Assembly (NCBI GenBank): GCA_910579685.1
Contig: CAJTVN010000019.1
Coordinates: 33,525-97,524, forward strand
Source: an uncultured Lachnospiraceae bacterium
Lineage (GTDB): Bacteria > Bacillota > Clostridia > Lachnospirales > Lachnospiraceae
Direction: 5' to 3'
Length of the DNA: 64,000 bases
Shown here: in pieces, positions 52,377-61,820 of the stretch
Numbering within the stretch: position 1 is the first letter of the stretch
Layout of the letters: the number at the start of each line of letters is the position of its first letter
Made by a program: the position numbers and the translations under genes
Notes under the pieces: generated by a model
Database searches by the model: none
What the model was told of the DNA's origin: nothing
What the model saw: only the letters and a program-made list of their open reading frames with translations

Positions 52377-53648
52377 TTATGCCTCATCAATGGCTTTTCC
52401 AATATCATGACGCATATATTTATTCTCAAAGGTGATCCACTGCGTGGCCGCATAGGCATTTTCTCTGGCTTGCGCCAGACTGCTCCCCTTTGCCGTAATT
52501 CCCAGCACTCTTCCGCCGTTTGTGACAATGCCTTCCGGCGTGCTTTTGGTTCCCGCATGGAAGCAGTAGCAGGAATCCTGGCCCTCAAATTTCTCAAGCC
52601 CCCGGATCAGAAAACCTTTCTCGTATTTGACAGGATATCCCTCTGAGGCCAGCACCACGCAGACCGCCGCATTATCTTCGAACTGCAGATCCACCTCGTC
52701 AAGCCTTCCGTCAATACATGCCTCCATCACTTCTATGATATCGTTTTTCATCCGGGGCAGCACCACTTGCGCCTCCGGGTCTCCAAACCTGGCGTTATAT
52801 TCCAGCACTCTGGGGCCTTTGTCCGTCAGCATCAGTCCAAAGAATATTATCCCCTTAAATTCTCTCCCCTCGGCCGCCATGGCATCCACGGTTGGCTGGT
52901 AAATATATTTCCGGCAGAATTCGTCCACTTCTTCCGTATAAAACGGGCTGGGCGAAAAGGTGCCCATTCCCCCGGTATTCGGACCGGTATCTGCGTCCCC
53001 CGCCCGCTTGTGATCCTGAGCCGAAGTCATGGTCTTGATGGTCTTTCCATCCACATAAGAGAGCACGGACACCTCCCGTCCTGTCATGAACTCCTCAATG
53101 ACAAGCCGGTTTCCCGCACTTCCAAACTGTTTATCCTCCATAATGGACTTGACGCCCTCCCGGGCCTGTTCCAGATTCTGACAGATCAGGACGCCCTTTC
53201 CAAGGGCGAGGCCGTCCGCCTTGAGCACAATGGGGAAATCCGCCGTCTCCAGATAGGACAGAGCCGCCGTGGACGAATCAAAAATTTCGTAGGCCGCCGT
53301 GGGAATCTGATATTTCTTCATCAGCTCCTTGGAAAACGCCTTACTTCCCTCCAGAATTGCCGCATTTTTACGGGGGCCGAAGGCCCGAAGACCGGCTGCC
53401 TCCAGCTGATCCACAAGTCCGCCTACCAGAGGATCGTCCATCCCCACAATCGTCAGATCAATTTCCTTCTCCCTGGCAAAGGAAACGATACGGTCAAACT
53501 CCATGGCTCCGATGGGCACACACTGCGCAATCTGTGCGATTCCGGCATTGCCCGGCGCACAGTATATTTCGTCAACCCTTTTACTCCCGGAGACGCTAAG
53601 CGCAATGGCATGCTCCCTTCCGCCGCTTCCCACTATCAAAACCTTCAT
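52377..53648 (-). CDS. purD: Phosphoribosylamine-glycine ligase
   Basis: The 423-residue ATP-grasp enzyme joins glycine to phosphoribosylamine (GAR synthesis). Motifs are MKVLIVGSGGREHAIAL at the start, FPIVLKADGLALGKGV, GPNTGGMGTFSPSPFY and LEYNARFGDPEAQVVLP. The ATG at 53648 is 2 bases after the purN stop, with AAAGGAAG overlapping the end of purN. It is fourth in the purEMND operon. Confidence 0.95.
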   Translation of the reverse strand: MKVLIVGSGGREHAIALSVSGSKRVDEIYCAPGNAGIAQIAQCVPIGAMEFDRIVSFAREKEIDLTIVGMDDPLVGGLVDQLEAAGLRAFGPRKNAAILEGSKAFSKELMKKYQIPTAAYEIFDSSTAALSYLETADFPIVLKADGLALGKGVLICQNLEQAREGVKSIMEDKQFGSAGNRLVIEEFMTGREVSVLSYVDGKTIKTMTSAQDHKRAGDADTGPNTGGMGTFSPSPFYTEEVDEFCRKYIYQPTVDAMAAEGREFKGIIFFGLMLTDKGPRVLEYNARFGDPEAQVVLPRMKNDIIEVMEACIDGRLDEVDLQFEDNAAVCVVLASEGYPVKYEKGFLIRGLEKFEGQDSCYCFHAGTKSTPEGIVTNGGRVLGITAKGSSLAQARENAYAATQWITFENKYMRHDIGKAIDEA

Positions 53649-53650
53649 GA

Positions 53651-54271
53651 TCAACTTCCTTTCTGCACAGTGTTCTGTGCCGGATCGTGCATTGCAATTT
53701 CATCTATGGCTTTCGGCAGGATAACCCATTCCGCCTGCTCCATCACTCTTTTCTGCAGGGACTTAGGTGTATCCCCGGGAAGAACCTCCACCGCTTTCTG
53801 ATAGAGTATGGTTCCCGTATCCGTCCCCTCATCCACCATATGTACCGTGGCTCCCGTAATCTTGACACCCCTTTTGAGAGCCTCCTCGTGAACCCTGAGC
53901 CCATAATATCCCGTTCCGCAGAAAGAAGGGATCAGGGAGGGATGGATATTGATGATCCTGTCCCTGTATAACCGGATCATCTCCGAGGGCAGGATCACAA
54001 GGAAACCGGCCAGGACAATCAGATCCGGGGAAAGCTCCTCAAGCTTTTCCATGAACGCACGGTTAAAGTCCGCTCTGTCCGCAAAGCTTTTCGGGGAAAT
54101 GCAGAAAGCCGGGACATTCCTTTCCCTGGCCCGCACCAGCGCATAGGCGCCCGCATTATTGCTGATCACCCCGGCAATCCTCGTATTGCGGATCGTTCCG
54201 TTCTCTATGCCGTCCATAATGGCCTGCAGATTCGTTCCTCCCCCGGATACGCACACCACAATGCTCAGCAT
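53651..54271 (-). CDS. purN: Phosphoribosylglycinamide formyltransferase
   Basis: The 206-residue enzyme formylates GAR using 10-formyl-THF. The active-site set is seen as Asn in [12 protein letters not shown], His in [14 protein letters not shown], and the DTG Asp. The N-terminus [18 protein letters not shown] is typical. The ATG overlaps the end of purM by 7 bases, showing translational coupling. Confidence 0.95.
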   Translation of the reverse strand: MLSIVVCVSGGGTNLQAIMDGIENGTIRNTRIAGVISNNAGAYALVRARERNVPAFCISPKSFADRADFNRAFMEKLEELSPDLIVLAGFLVILPSEMIRLYRDRIINIHPSLIPSFCGTGYYGLRVHEEALKRGVKITGATVHMVDEGTDTGTILYQKAVEVLPGDTPKSLQKRVMEQAEWVILPKAIDEIAMHDPAQNTVQKGS

Positions 54272-55302
54272 ATGCTCACTCCCTTATCCCCGGCCTTAAC
54301 AACACCCGCCACACAGGCTCTCTCGCCGGCACGGCTAATGGCCTCCACCGCCTGATCCGCATCCGCAGGATCCAAGGCAAGAACCATGCCCAGTCCCATA
54401 TTGTAAGTATTATACATCATTTTCTCTTCCAGCGCGCCGGTTTTCTGGATCAGCCTGAAAATAGCGGGAACCTCATAGCTGTCCTTTTTGATCACCGCAT
54501 GCACTCCCTCGGGCAGCATTCTCGGAATATTCTCGTAAAAACCGCCTCCCGTGATATGGCTGCAGCCCTTGATGGTGATTCCGGCATCCCTGACGCTCTT
54601 TAGCGCCTTTACATAGATTTTGGTGGGCGTAAGCAGGGCCTCCCCGAGCGCACACCCAAGCTCTGCATAATGGGTGGAAAGGCTCTCCAGGCTCATATCA
54701 AAGATTCTCCGGATCAGGGAAAAACCGTTGCTGTGGACGCCCGACGAGGCAATCCCCACAAGCACATCACCGGGCCGTACGGCCTCGCCGGTAATCAGAT
54801 CCTTCTCATCAACGATTCCAACGGCAAAGCCCGCAAGATCATATTCGTCTATGGGATAAAAGCCGGGCATCTCCGCCGTCTCGCCGCCTACCAGTGCGGC
54901 TCCTGCCTGTCTGCAGCCCTCCGAAACCCCTTTGACAATGGTCGCCACCTTTTCCGGATAATTTTTGCCGCAGGCGATATAATCCAGAAAGAACAAAGGC
55001 TCCGCCCCTGCACAGGCAATGTCGTTGACACACATTGCCACACAGTCGATTCCCACGGTATCATGCCGGTCCATCATAAAGGCCAGCTTGAGCTTGGTTC
55101 CCACACCGTCCGTACCGGAAACCAGTGCGGGCTTCTCCATCCCTTTCATCGCCGCAAGAGAAAACGCTCCCGAAAATCCGCCCAGGCCGCCAAGTACCTC
55201 CGGGCGCATCGTTTCCTTCACATATTTTTTCATCAGCTCCACTGACTTATATCCAGCTTCGATATCTACTCCGGCACTCTTATAATTCATTCTACTGCAC
55301 AT
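54265..55302 (-). CDS. purM: Phosphoribosylformylglycinamidine cyclo-ligase (AIR synthetase)
   Basis: The 345-residue enzyme closes the imidazole ring to make AIR. Family motifs are [70 protein letters not shown] and [16 protein letters not shown]. The start is either the ATG at 55302 or that at 55290; AAGGAG repeats upstream could serve both. It lies between purE and purN. Confidence 0.95.
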   Translation of the reverse strand: MCSRMNYKSAGVDIEAGYKSVELMKKYVKETMRPEVLGGLGGFSGAFSLAAMKGMEKPALVSGTDGVGTKLKLAFMMDRHDTVGIDCVAMCVNDIACAGAEPLFFLDYIACGKNYPEKVATIVKGVSEGCRQAGAALVGGETAEMPGFYPIDEYDLAGFAVGIVDEKDLITGEAVRPGDVLVGIASSGVHSNGFSLIRRIFDMSLESLSTHYAELGCALGEALLTPTKIYVKALKSVRDAGITIKGCSHITGGGFYENIPRMLPEGVHAVIKKDSYEVPAIFRLIQKTGALEEKMMYNTYNMGLGMVLALDPADADQAVEAISRAGERACVAGVVKAGDKGVSIC

Positions 55303-55342
55303 GCTCCTTTCTCCTTCTGCGAATTTCGTTTCCCGTTTTTAT

Positions 55343-55849
55343 CTATTTCTGATAATTTTTGTATCCATCCTTAATGAGGCGGGCGTCCTTTTTCTCAACG
55401 TCCTCCTTCATTTTCCGGCTGTACGCCTTAAGACGTTCAAGAAGCTCCCCGTCCGAGGTTGCCAGAATCTTCGCCGCAAGCAGTCCCGCATTGGCCCCTC
55501 CGTTAATAGCAACAGTCGCCACCGGAATTCCGGAAGGCATCTGAACAATCGAATAGAGGGAATCCCTGCCCCCTAAGGAAGTGGTGTGCATGGGGATCCC
55601 GATTACAGGCATCGGGAAAATTGCAGCACACATACCCGGCAGATGCGCCGCCATGCCCGCTCCCGCAATGATCACCTTGAAGCCTTTTTCCTCCGCTGTT
55701 TTCGCATACTCAAAAAATACGTCCGGCTCTCTGTGGGCGGAAATAATCCGCATCTCATAAGAAATTCCAAGCTCTTCCAGCAGATCCGCCGCCTTCGCCA
55801 TAACCGGCAGATCCGAATCGCTGCCCATGACAATTCCAACCTGTGCCAT
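55343..55849 (-). CDS. purE: N5-CAIR mutase (class I PurE)
   Basis: The 168-residue enzyme interconverts N5-CAIR and CAIR. GSDSDLPVM, ISAHREPD (active-site His), GAGMAAHLPGM and GGANAGLLAAKIL are all seen. No purK is next to it. It is first in the purEMND operon, with AAGGAG upstream and a clear promoter. The usual purine riboswitch is not visible in its short leader. Confidence 0.95.
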   Translation of the reverse strand: MAQVGIVMGSDSDLPVMAKAADLLEELGISYEMRIISAHREPDVFFEYAKTAEEKGFKVIIAGAGMAAHLPGMCAAIFPMPVIGIPMHTTSLGGRDSLYSIVQMPSGIPVATVAINGGANAGLLAAKILATSDGELLERLKAYSRKMKEDVEKKDARLIKDGYKNYQK

Positions 55850-55912
55850 ATTTATTCCCCTGCTCCTTTCTCCTGTGTTCAGACTGTTATCTACCTATTT
55901 CCCGCACTTTAT

Positions 55913-55941
55913 ATCATACTAAAAATCAGTCTTTGATGCAA
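55913..55941 (-). promoter_or_regulatory. purEMND promoter
   Basis: Reading leftwards there is TTGCAT (55936-55941, inside the end of the upstream gene), a 17-base spacer and TATGAT (55913-55918). The leader is about 60 bases. Confidence 0.6.
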
Positions 55942-58019
55942 CTGTATTCTTTCAAAGGTTTGTTAAGCTCCCCGCAACCCGCAAGGACAAACCTTCCTTC
56001 CTCAATAATGGGGATGACTTCCTCCTCATGCGTCACCACGCTGATCTCTCCCAGCTCGTCAAAGGGAATCGTGATATCCGTATGACAGTGGAAGTATGCC
56101 TGATCCGGCTCGCTTTTTCGCCGGATGGAGCATTCGTTGTCCCTGGCTATGATCTCCTTCCCGTCCGGATTAAAGACCGCCACATCCTCGGCATGGGAAT
56201 AGCAGGTGTCTCCCACCGCAAAATGCGGCCCCGTCTTTTCCGCAATCAGTATGGGGAACTTATCCTCGATTCCGTATTTCCTTCCCGCCACATAAGCCGT
56301 GGTATTTGTCCCGATGGCAAACTCTCCCATGGGAAGCGTATCGTGATGAAACAGGAGATTGTCCTGTATCAATTTTCTGTTTTTCTCCGGATCCTCAAAA
56401 TTTCCGCAGTCATACCGCACGATTCTGCCGTCCGCAAAGGTCAGGCACAAATCCCGGTACTCCAATCCGTTCAGGAAAACCCGGGTCACATGGAGCGTCC
56501 CTTCCGTCCCCGCAAGCAGCGGAGAGGTAAAAACCTCGCCCACCGGAATATTCACATCCGCCACACAGTTCTCGAAGTTCGTCTGGCGGGAGGGATCCTT
56601 AAGGGCATGCAGCATGATCCGCAAATTGGTCCGGTTATCCCCCATTCCCTTTACAAGCACATATTTCCCGCCATCCAGCGTGTCGATGATTCTCTGCTGG
56701 ATGGTCTGATAGAGCGAATAATCCAGTGTGTTGATCCGGATCACCTCGTCAAAAATCTCCGGATAGTCTTCTCCGATCTGCGGCGTGGGAAAGGCTATGA
56801 TCGTAAAGCTCCTCTCCTCCCCTTTGATATACCGGTTCTGCAGCTGGCCTGCCGCCGCCGTGTACTCCACCAGAAGCTGCCGCTGTGCCTTATTAAGCTG
56901 TACGGCTTCCCGTTTCTGTTGAAAGTTTTCGGGTTCTTCCCCAAAAACCTCCACCACCGCGGGGCCCCCGAAAACCGAAGCCTCCTCCTTCAGCTCCTCA
57001 TAGGCCTCCTGCCAGGCCTCCATCCTCACATTGACAAGGCGCCGGTCGAGAAACAGCCCCACATCATCCTTGTGGTCATAATCGTACTGCCGGTTGGGAA
57101 CCGCGCCATAATATCCGTTCCTTACAAGCCCCTTTCCATTGAGAAGGCTTGCGGCCGCCCTGTAAATCGTCGGTTTCAGCCCCATCCTGTCAAAATTTTC
57201 CACTGCGGCCTTTATCATCCGCTCAAAGCCGAGGCTGTAGCGGATATTGACGGTTTTCTTTTTGGAGATGTCCTTGTTCCCCACAAGGAACCCGATGCGG
57301 TACCCCTCCGTGTAGGTGTCCGCCATCAGCTTTATCGTATCCTGCGTCTGCTTTCTTAAGTGCTCCCAGGTTTTGATTTCGTTTTCCGTAATGTATTCTC
57401 CAAAATAATAGAGATACTCCGGGCCATCCAGATCGCTGTGCCGCAGAATCCGGAGAACAAAATCCTCCCCGGGATTCAGCATGGCATTTAACCTGCCTCG
57501 AAAGGCGTCCCTGGTATAGTCGCTGACAAACCAGTAGACGGTCTCTCTCACCGCCGCTATGTCCGGAATCTCCCCCGTTTCGGAAAGCTGGCAGACAAAG
57601 GAGCCGTAGATCTCCACAAACAGCTCCATCCGGATCGCCATCCCCTCCTGGTCTTTTTCATGGGCGAGGGGGATCATGCTTCGAAGCTCCGCACAGAGAA
57701 AGGAAAACAGCCTTCCATAGTCCTCTCCCAGCCTGGATACGCTATAGGCGGGATTCCCATAGCTCTTATCATAATTTTCCGGCAGGATATCCTCGTACAA
57801 TCTGTAATTTCGCTCCCGCAGCTCTTCAAGGGGCGCCAGATACAGCCTTCCCGTTTCCACATAGCGGTATGCGTCCACTGTAAGCAGCACAAATTCCGCC
57901 ATCCTGTTAAAATAATCCCGAAAAGCGTCAGGCATGGGCAAAGTGCGCATCTCCACCCCGGTCTCCTCCCGTATTTCTTCAATCCTCTCTTTTGCAAGCA
58001 AAAATCTCTCTTCAATCAT
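55926..58019 (-). CDS. M29-like metallo-aminopeptidase
   Basis: The 697-residue protein resembles thermophilic-type leucyl aminopeptidases (AmpS/PepS, M29) in its C-terminal ~370 residues. Marks are LVKGMGDNRTNL, the Glu in IPVGEVFTSPLLAGTEG, then EYRDL.LTFADGRIV, EFAIGTNTTAY, AEKTGPHFAVGDTCYSHAED and FHCHTDITIPFDELG with further metal-ligand His, Glu and Asp. The N-terminal ~320 residues are helical with no clear match, so it is longer than the ~400-residue family norm. The true start is the ATG at 58019; a longer in-frame reading crosses the preceding gene. The ATGA overlap with that gene's stop shows coupling. Confidence 0.8.
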   Translation of the reverse strand: MIEERFLLAKERIEEIREETGVEMRTLPMPDAFRDYFNRMAEFVLLTVDAYRYVETGRLYLAPLEELRERNYRLYEDILPENYDKSYGNPAYSVSRLGEDYGRLFSFLCAELRSMIPLAHEKDQEGMAIRMELFVEIYGSFVCQLSETGEIPDIAAVRETVYWFVSDYTRDAFRGRLNAMLNPGEDFVLRILRHSDLDGPEYLYYFGEYITENEIKTWEHLRKQTQDTIKLMADTYTEGYRIGFLVGNKDISKKKTVNIRYSLGFERMIKAAVENFDRMGLKPTIYRAAASLLNGKGLVRNGYYGAVPNRQYDYDHKDDVGLFLDRRLVNVRMEAWQEAYEELKEEASVFGGPAVVEVFGEEPENFQQKREAVQLNKAQRQLLVEYTAAAGQLQNRYIKGEERSFTIIAFPTPQIGEDYPEIFDEVIRINTLDYSLYQTIQQRIIDTLDGGKYVLVKGMGDNRTNLRIMLHALKDPSRQTNFENCVADVNIPVGEVFTSPLLAGTEGTLHVTRVFLNGLEYRDLCLTFADGRIVRYDCGNFEDPEKNRKLIQDNLLFHHDTLPMGEFAIGTNTTAYVAGRKYGIEDKFPILIAEKTGPHFAVGDTCYSHAEDVAVFNPDGKEIIARDNECSIRRKSEPDQAYFHCHTDITIPFDELGEISVVTHEEEVIPIIEEGRFVLAGCGELNKPLKEYSCIKD

Positions 58020-58342
58020 ACGTCTACATACGCTCCTGCATATAATATTAGGCTGAGCATTCCAAAGGCCAGTGTGTTGAGCAAAATGCCAAGCACCGGG
58101 AAAAGCCTGAATTTGTCTTTTTCCACAAAGGATAAAATCCCAAGCACCATGCCAGCGCTCATAAACACAACCGCAAGAAGCGCCGCCGTCCCATGCCTGT
58201 CCGTCACCTGCCCTCCGCTCAGATAAGACAGATATACCGCCGTTCCCAGAGTCGCTATGGCAAGGATTCCGAGAATCGCCGCCATAATCCCCTTTATGGG
58301 ATGCTCCCTGACTGTAAAAATAAAATCCTTCTTCCAAAACAT
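58016..58342 (-). CDS. Small membrane protein, DUF6142-like
   Basis: The 108-residue protein has three hydrophobic helices (about 20-40, 55-75, 85-105). The start FWKKDFIFTVREHPIKGIMAAILG and YLSYLSGGQ resemble the DUF6142 family found in Lachnospiraceae, function unknown. I prefer the ATG at 58342 (AGGG site); a TTG at 58402 would add 20 residues. Its TGA overlaps the ATG of the M29-like gene (ATGA). Confidence 0.75.
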   Translation of the reverse strand: MFWKKDFIFTVREHPIKGIMAAILGILAIATLGTAVYLSYLSGGQVTDRHGTAALLAVVFMSAGMVLGILSFVEKDKFRLFPVLGILLNTLAFGMLSLILYAGAYVDV

Positions 58343-58398
58343 AAGATCCGCCCTCAAATCGCAAAAGGCACTCCTGATCTCAGAAATGCCTTTCCCGC

Positions 58399-58551
58399 TC
58401 AAAACAAAATTTTAGATTTCCCGGCAAGAAGCTTGGAGCCTCCAATCACCATCAAAATGCCGCAGACAAGGCCCACTACCAGGGTGACAACCCCCACCGC
58501 TATGCACATCGCTCCGCTTCCGCCCATGATCTTATAAATCTTCTCTTCCAT
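58399..58551 (-). CDS. 50-residue single-helix membrane peptide
   Basis: The peptide starts MEEKIYKIMGGSGAM, has one strong membrane helix (CIAVGVVTLVVGLVCGILMVI, about 16-36) and a basic end (GGSKLLAGKSKILF). The start has GGAAAGG 6 bases away and lies 27 bases after pyrE, so it is in the operon. It is followed by the DUF6142-like gene. The family is common in Lachnospiraceae as a hypothetical protein; the role is unknown. Confidence 0.75.
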   Translation of the reverse strand: MEEKIYKIMGGSGAMCIAVGVVTLVVGLVCGILMVIGGSKLLAGKSKILF

Positions 58552-58578
58552 AGCCTTTCCTTTCCCTTAAAACCGCAC

Positions 58579-59250
58579 CTATGCGCCGTACTGCTTATAG
58601 TATGCGTCAATGGCCGCTTTAAGCTCGTCATTAATATAGATATTTCCCTTATATTCTCTGTTATACAAATATTCCACCACTTCCGCCATGGATACAATGG
58701 CGTTTGCCTCAAAACCGTACTTCTCCCGGATTTCCTCAAGTGCGCTCTTGTCTGTCTTTCCCTTCTCCATCCGGTTCAGGGAAACTATCAGACCCCTGAT
58801 CTCGACATCCGCCTGGGCCCTTAAGATCGGGAAGGTCTCCTCAATGGATTTTCCGGAGGTGGTGACATCCTCGATAATGACGACCCGGTCGCCGTCTTTC
58901 AGGGAGCTGCCCAGAAGGATCCCCGTATCGCCGTGATCCTTCACCTCTTTTCGGTTGGAGCAGTAACGGATTTCTCTGCCGTAAAGCTCGCTGAGCGCCA
59001 TGGTTGTGGCAACCGCAAGCGGAATCCCCTTGTAGGCAGGCCCAAAGAGCACGTCAAAATCAAGCCCGTAATTGTCATGAATCGCCCTGGCATAGTATTC
59101 TCCCAGCCTGCGCAGCTGGCTGCCCGTCACATAACCGCCCGCATTCATAAAGAACGGGGATCTGCGCCCGCTCTTTAAGGTGAAATCTCCGAATTTCAGC
59201 ACGCAGCTGTCCACCATAAACTCAATAAATTCCTGTTTGTACCGTTCCAT
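58579..59250 (-). CDS. pyrE: Orotate phosphoribosyltransferase
   Basis: The 223-residue enzyme makes OMP from orotate and PRPP. Motifs are TLKSGRRSPFF (near the start), FGPAYKGIPLAVATT, NRKEVKDHGDTG and the PRPP motif VVIIEDVTTSGKS. It follows pyrF by 35 bases. Length and sequence are normal. Confidence 0.96.
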   Translation of the reverse strand: MERYKQEFIEFMVDSCVLKFGDFTLKSGRRSPFFMNAGGYVTGSQLRRLGEYYARAIHDNYGLDFDVLFGPAYKGIPLAVATTMALSELYGREIRYCSNRKEVKDHGDTGILLGSSLKDGDRVVIIEDVTTSGKSIEETFPILRAQADVEIRGLIVSLNRMEKGKTDKSALEEIREKYGFEANAIVSMAEVVEYLYNREYKGNIYINDELKAAIDAYYKQYGA

Positions 59251-59285
59251 AGCGTTCCAACCTCCTGTTCCGGGCTCCGCCCTTT

Positions 59286-60263
59286 CTATCTCGCATTTAA
59301 CGCCGCCTGAATATCCGCCTTCATGTCGAGAACCGCCGCGCGGGACGCCCCGCCAAAGTCCCCGGCGCCAAAGGATGCGTATTTCTCCTGCTGATAAGCC
59401 GCTATAATGCCTCTCGATGAATTGACAATGGCTCCAAGCCCGTCCTCATTGAAAAAGTGGACGAGATCCGCCCCTTTTCCACCCTGTGCACCATACCCGG
59501 GTACCAGAATATAGGCCTTGGGCATAATGCTTCTAAGAATCTTTCCCATTTCCGGATAAGTGGCTCCCACCACGGCTCCGATATAGCTGTACTCCCTGCC
59601 CATGTGCTCTGCGCCCCACTGTGCGACCTGCTCTCCCACCAGCTCGTACAGCGGCCTTTCTCCGAAGGAAATCCCACCCTCCGATGCCAGGCTTCCGGCT
59701 TTCGTCCCCGTCCTCACAAGCCGGTCCTGAATCTCGCCGCTGCTGGGGTTGGAGGTCTTTACCAGAATAAACAGCCCCTTATTCTCCTCCTTGCACACCT
59801 TCATGAATGGCTTTACGTTGTCGGAACCCAGATACGGATTGACCGTGGCAAAATCCTCGTCAAAGCCGTAATAGGATTTACTGCCCACCTGCACCTTTCC
59901 CAGATGTCCTACCGCATAAGCCTCGGAGGTGGAACCGATATCCCCTCTCTTGATATCCCCAATCACCACAAGATCTTTTTCCTTGCAATAGTCAATCGTT
60001 TTTTTGAAAGCCATAAGCCCCGGGATCCCGAACTGCTCGTACATGGCGATCTGCGGCTTCACCGCCGGCACCAGGTCGTATATGTGATCCACGATTTCCT
60101 TATTGTACTGCCAGATCGCCTCCCCGGCCCCTTCCAGGGTCTCACCGAATTCTCCATATGCCTTTTTCTGAATATGCTCCGGAACATATTTGAGCATGGG
60201 ATCCAGTCCCACAACAATGGGAGCATTTGTCTTTCGAATTTTTTCCACCAGTTTATTAATCAT
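59286..60263 (-). CDS. pyrF: Orotidine 5'-phosphate decarboxylase (long type 2 form)
   Basis: The 325-residue enzyme decarboxylates OMP to UMP. The catalytic segment is VIGDIKRGDIGSTSEAYA, with VVGLDPML near the start and YILVPGYGAQGGKGAD near the end. It is of the longer (about 300-residue) PyrF group. It lies 21 bases after the ATP-cone gene and before pyrE. Confidence 0.95.
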   Translation of the reverse strand: MINKLVEKIRKTNAPIVVGLDPMLKYVPEHIQKKAYGEFGETLEGAGEAIWQYNKEIVDHIYDLVPAVKPQIAMYEQFGIPGLMAFKKTIDYCKEKDLVVIGDIKRGDIGSTSEAYAVGHLGKVQVGSKSYYGFDEDFATVNPYLGSDNVKPFMKVCKEENKGLFILVKTSNPSSGEIQDRLVRTGTKAGSLASEGGISFGERPLYELVGEQVAQWGAEHMGREYSYIGAVVGATYPEMGKILRSIMPKAYILVPGYGAQGGKGADLVHFFNEDGLGAIVNSSRGIIAAYQQEKYASFGAGDFGGASRAAVLDMKADIQAALNAR

Positions 60264-60284
60264 TGTTTCTTCTCCTGTTCTGAA

Positions 60285-60563
60285 TCAGGCAAGTCTCCTG
60301 TCACGGTACTGATAGGCTCTTGCCGCCTCCGCATATCCCGCCTGTTCCAGGACCCTTCTCACGCTGTCCTGTATAATGTCCACATGGACACCGTCCGCTT
60401 CCACCCGGTTCTGGAAATCCGCCGTGACCCGGAGTGCCAGCAGATCCGCCATATCATAGCTGTACTGCATGTCCGCCTCAAGAAAAGCCTTCACGATGGC
60501 ATCGCTTATCTTAGTCAGCGTAAAATCCGCCGCTTCCCCATTGTGTTTGATTACCTGAAACAT
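60285..60563 (-). CDS. Stand-alone ATP-cone domain protein
   Basis: The 92-residue protein is an ATP-cone and nothing else: FQVIKHNGEAADFTLTKISDAIVKAF, then DMADLLALRVTADF and VDIIQDSVRRVLEQAGYAEAARAYQYR. This domain is normally a nucleotide (ATP/dATP) sensor attached to ribonucleotide reductases or NrdR. The ATG at 60563 follows GGAGGG. It is the first gene of the pyrF-pyrE operon, which suggests a link to nucleotide levels, but no partner enzyme is visible. Confidence 0.88.
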   Translation of the reverse strand: MFQVIKHNGEAADFTLTKISDAIVKAFLEADMQYSYDMADLLALRVTADFQNRVEADGVHVDIIQDSVRRVLEQAGYAEAARAYQYRDRRLA

Positions 60564-60597
60564 CCAGCATCCCTCCATTTACTTCCCATGTATGAAA

Positions 60598-60626
60598 AGT
60601 GTATCATCCGTCCCTGTAAAAGTCAA
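60598..60626 (-). promoter_or_regulatory. Promoter of the ATP-cone-pyrF-pyrE operon
   Basis: Reading leftwards there is TTGACT (60621-60626), a 17-base spacer and TACACT (60598-60603), about 34 bases before the start. Confidence 0.6.
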
Positions 60627-60680
60627 CAAAAAACACAAGATATTGTGCCATGTCTGATTGGTTGACGTAACATCTTGTGT
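60625..60680 (-). terminator. Terminator of the TPR lipoprotein gene
   Basis: The stem ACACAAGAT / ATCTTGTGT (60672-60680 with 60633-60641) encloses a 30-base loop and is followed, reading leftwards, by TTTTT. Confidence 0.65.
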
Positions 60681-60699
60681 CTCTTATTGTGGTGTGTTA

Positions 60700-61749
60700 T
60701 CAGCGCGTTTTCAAAAACTCATACTCTCTCTTTGCGGTTGTATCGTCCGGATAAGTCTTCAGATAGCTCTCGAGCAGGGACGCCGCCTTTCCAAAATCCC
60801 TGAGATTTTCATAGGCCACGATTTCATTCATTTTGAGTACCTGAAGCATGCCGCTGTCCTCGATTTGGATCGCCCGCTGAAAGGCCTCCAGCGCCCCGCC
60901 GTAATCTTTCATCTGCATTTTACACAGCCCCATCTGGTTCAGGATCTGGGCATTTTCCTCCCCGCCATCCAGGAATGTGTTGTAGACACTGACCGCATAG
61001 TTGAAATCCCCCAGCGTCTCATAGGTTCTTCCCAGAAACAGCGCCGCCTCGTATCCGTTCTCGTCCCTGGCCTTTTCCAGATAATTCCTGGCGTTTTCAT
61101 AGTCCTCCAGATAGTAGCTGATGCGTCCCTTCTCAAAGTTGGTCATGTACTTGGTTCCGCTCTCCATGGCGCTCTGCAGATACGCCTGGCCCGATTCCCG
61201 GTATCCATACTCCTCGAGTACGCAGTAAATGGAAATCAGCCTGTCATAATCCCGTGTATTCAGGCTGACGGTCTTGTCAAAATCCGCAAGAGCCTCTTCC
61301 AGCCTGCCCCGCTGCGCAAAAATTGTGCCCCGCAGATAATAAGCGTCCCTCTCCTCAGGGCGCAGCCCGATGATTGCGTCATAGGCCGCAATGGCCTTAT
61401 CCGATTCCCCCTGCCTGTAGTAGGCGGTGGCAAGATAATAGTTGATATCAAAATCCATGCCGTCAACTCTTCCGCTGCTGCTTGCCAGCGCCATCTCAAA
61501 AGCCGCAGACGCATCTGCGTACTGTGTCTTCCCCAGATAGGCAATGCCTTCTCCCCGGTAACGGAGCCTCGGATCCTCCCCCGCTTCCCCGGCTGCCGCA
61601 AAGCTGGCAAGGGCCGTATCATAGTCCAACGCCTCTATGGCTTCCATTCCCGCCGTTATGTTCTCATTTCCGCCCCTTGCTCCGCAGCCCTGGCAGAGCA
61701 AAATGGAAAAAGCCAGCGCACTGGCGATTATCCCGTGTCTCTTCTTCAT
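60700..61749 (-). CDS. TPR-repeat lipoprotein
   Basis: The 349-residue protein begins with a signal segment (MKKRHGIIASALAFSILLCQGC; lipid site Cys22 with an imperfect lipobox). About eight tetratricopeptide repeats follow, for example ALDYDTALASFAAAGEAGED, AIAAYDAIIGLRPEERDAYY and GALEAFQRAIQIEDSG. Such proteins hold protein complexes on the outer face of the membrane; no partner is apparent. I chose the ATG at 61749 over a GTG at 61764 because the signal starts there; both share GGAGAG. It has its own TATAAT (61794-61799) and terminator. Confidence 0.85.
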   Translation of the reverse strand: MKKRHGIIASALAFSILLCQGCGARGGNENITAGMEAIEALDYDTALASFAAAGEAGEDPRLRYRGEGIAYLGKTQYADASAAFEMALASSSGRVDGMDFDINYYLATAYYRQGESDKAIAAYDAIIGLRPEERDAYYLRGTIFAQRGRLEEALADFDKTVSLNTRDYDRLISIYCVLEEYGYRESGQAYLQSAMESGTKYMTNFEKGRISYYLEDYENARNYLEKARDENGYEAALFLGRTYETLGDFNYAVSVYNTFLDGGEENAQILNQMGLCKMQMKDYGGALEAFQRAIQIEDSGMLQVLKMNEIVAYENLRDFGKAASLLESYLKTYPDDTTAKREYEFLKTR

Positions 61750-61820
61750 CTGTTTTATCCGCACCTCTCCTGGCCGTTGTACTGTTCCGACTATTATAAC
61801 ACATTTCCGGTCCGATTACA

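Noticed and set aside
55850..55925. Purine riboswitch before purE
   Set aside because: The leader is about 60 bases and shows no purine-aptamer core.
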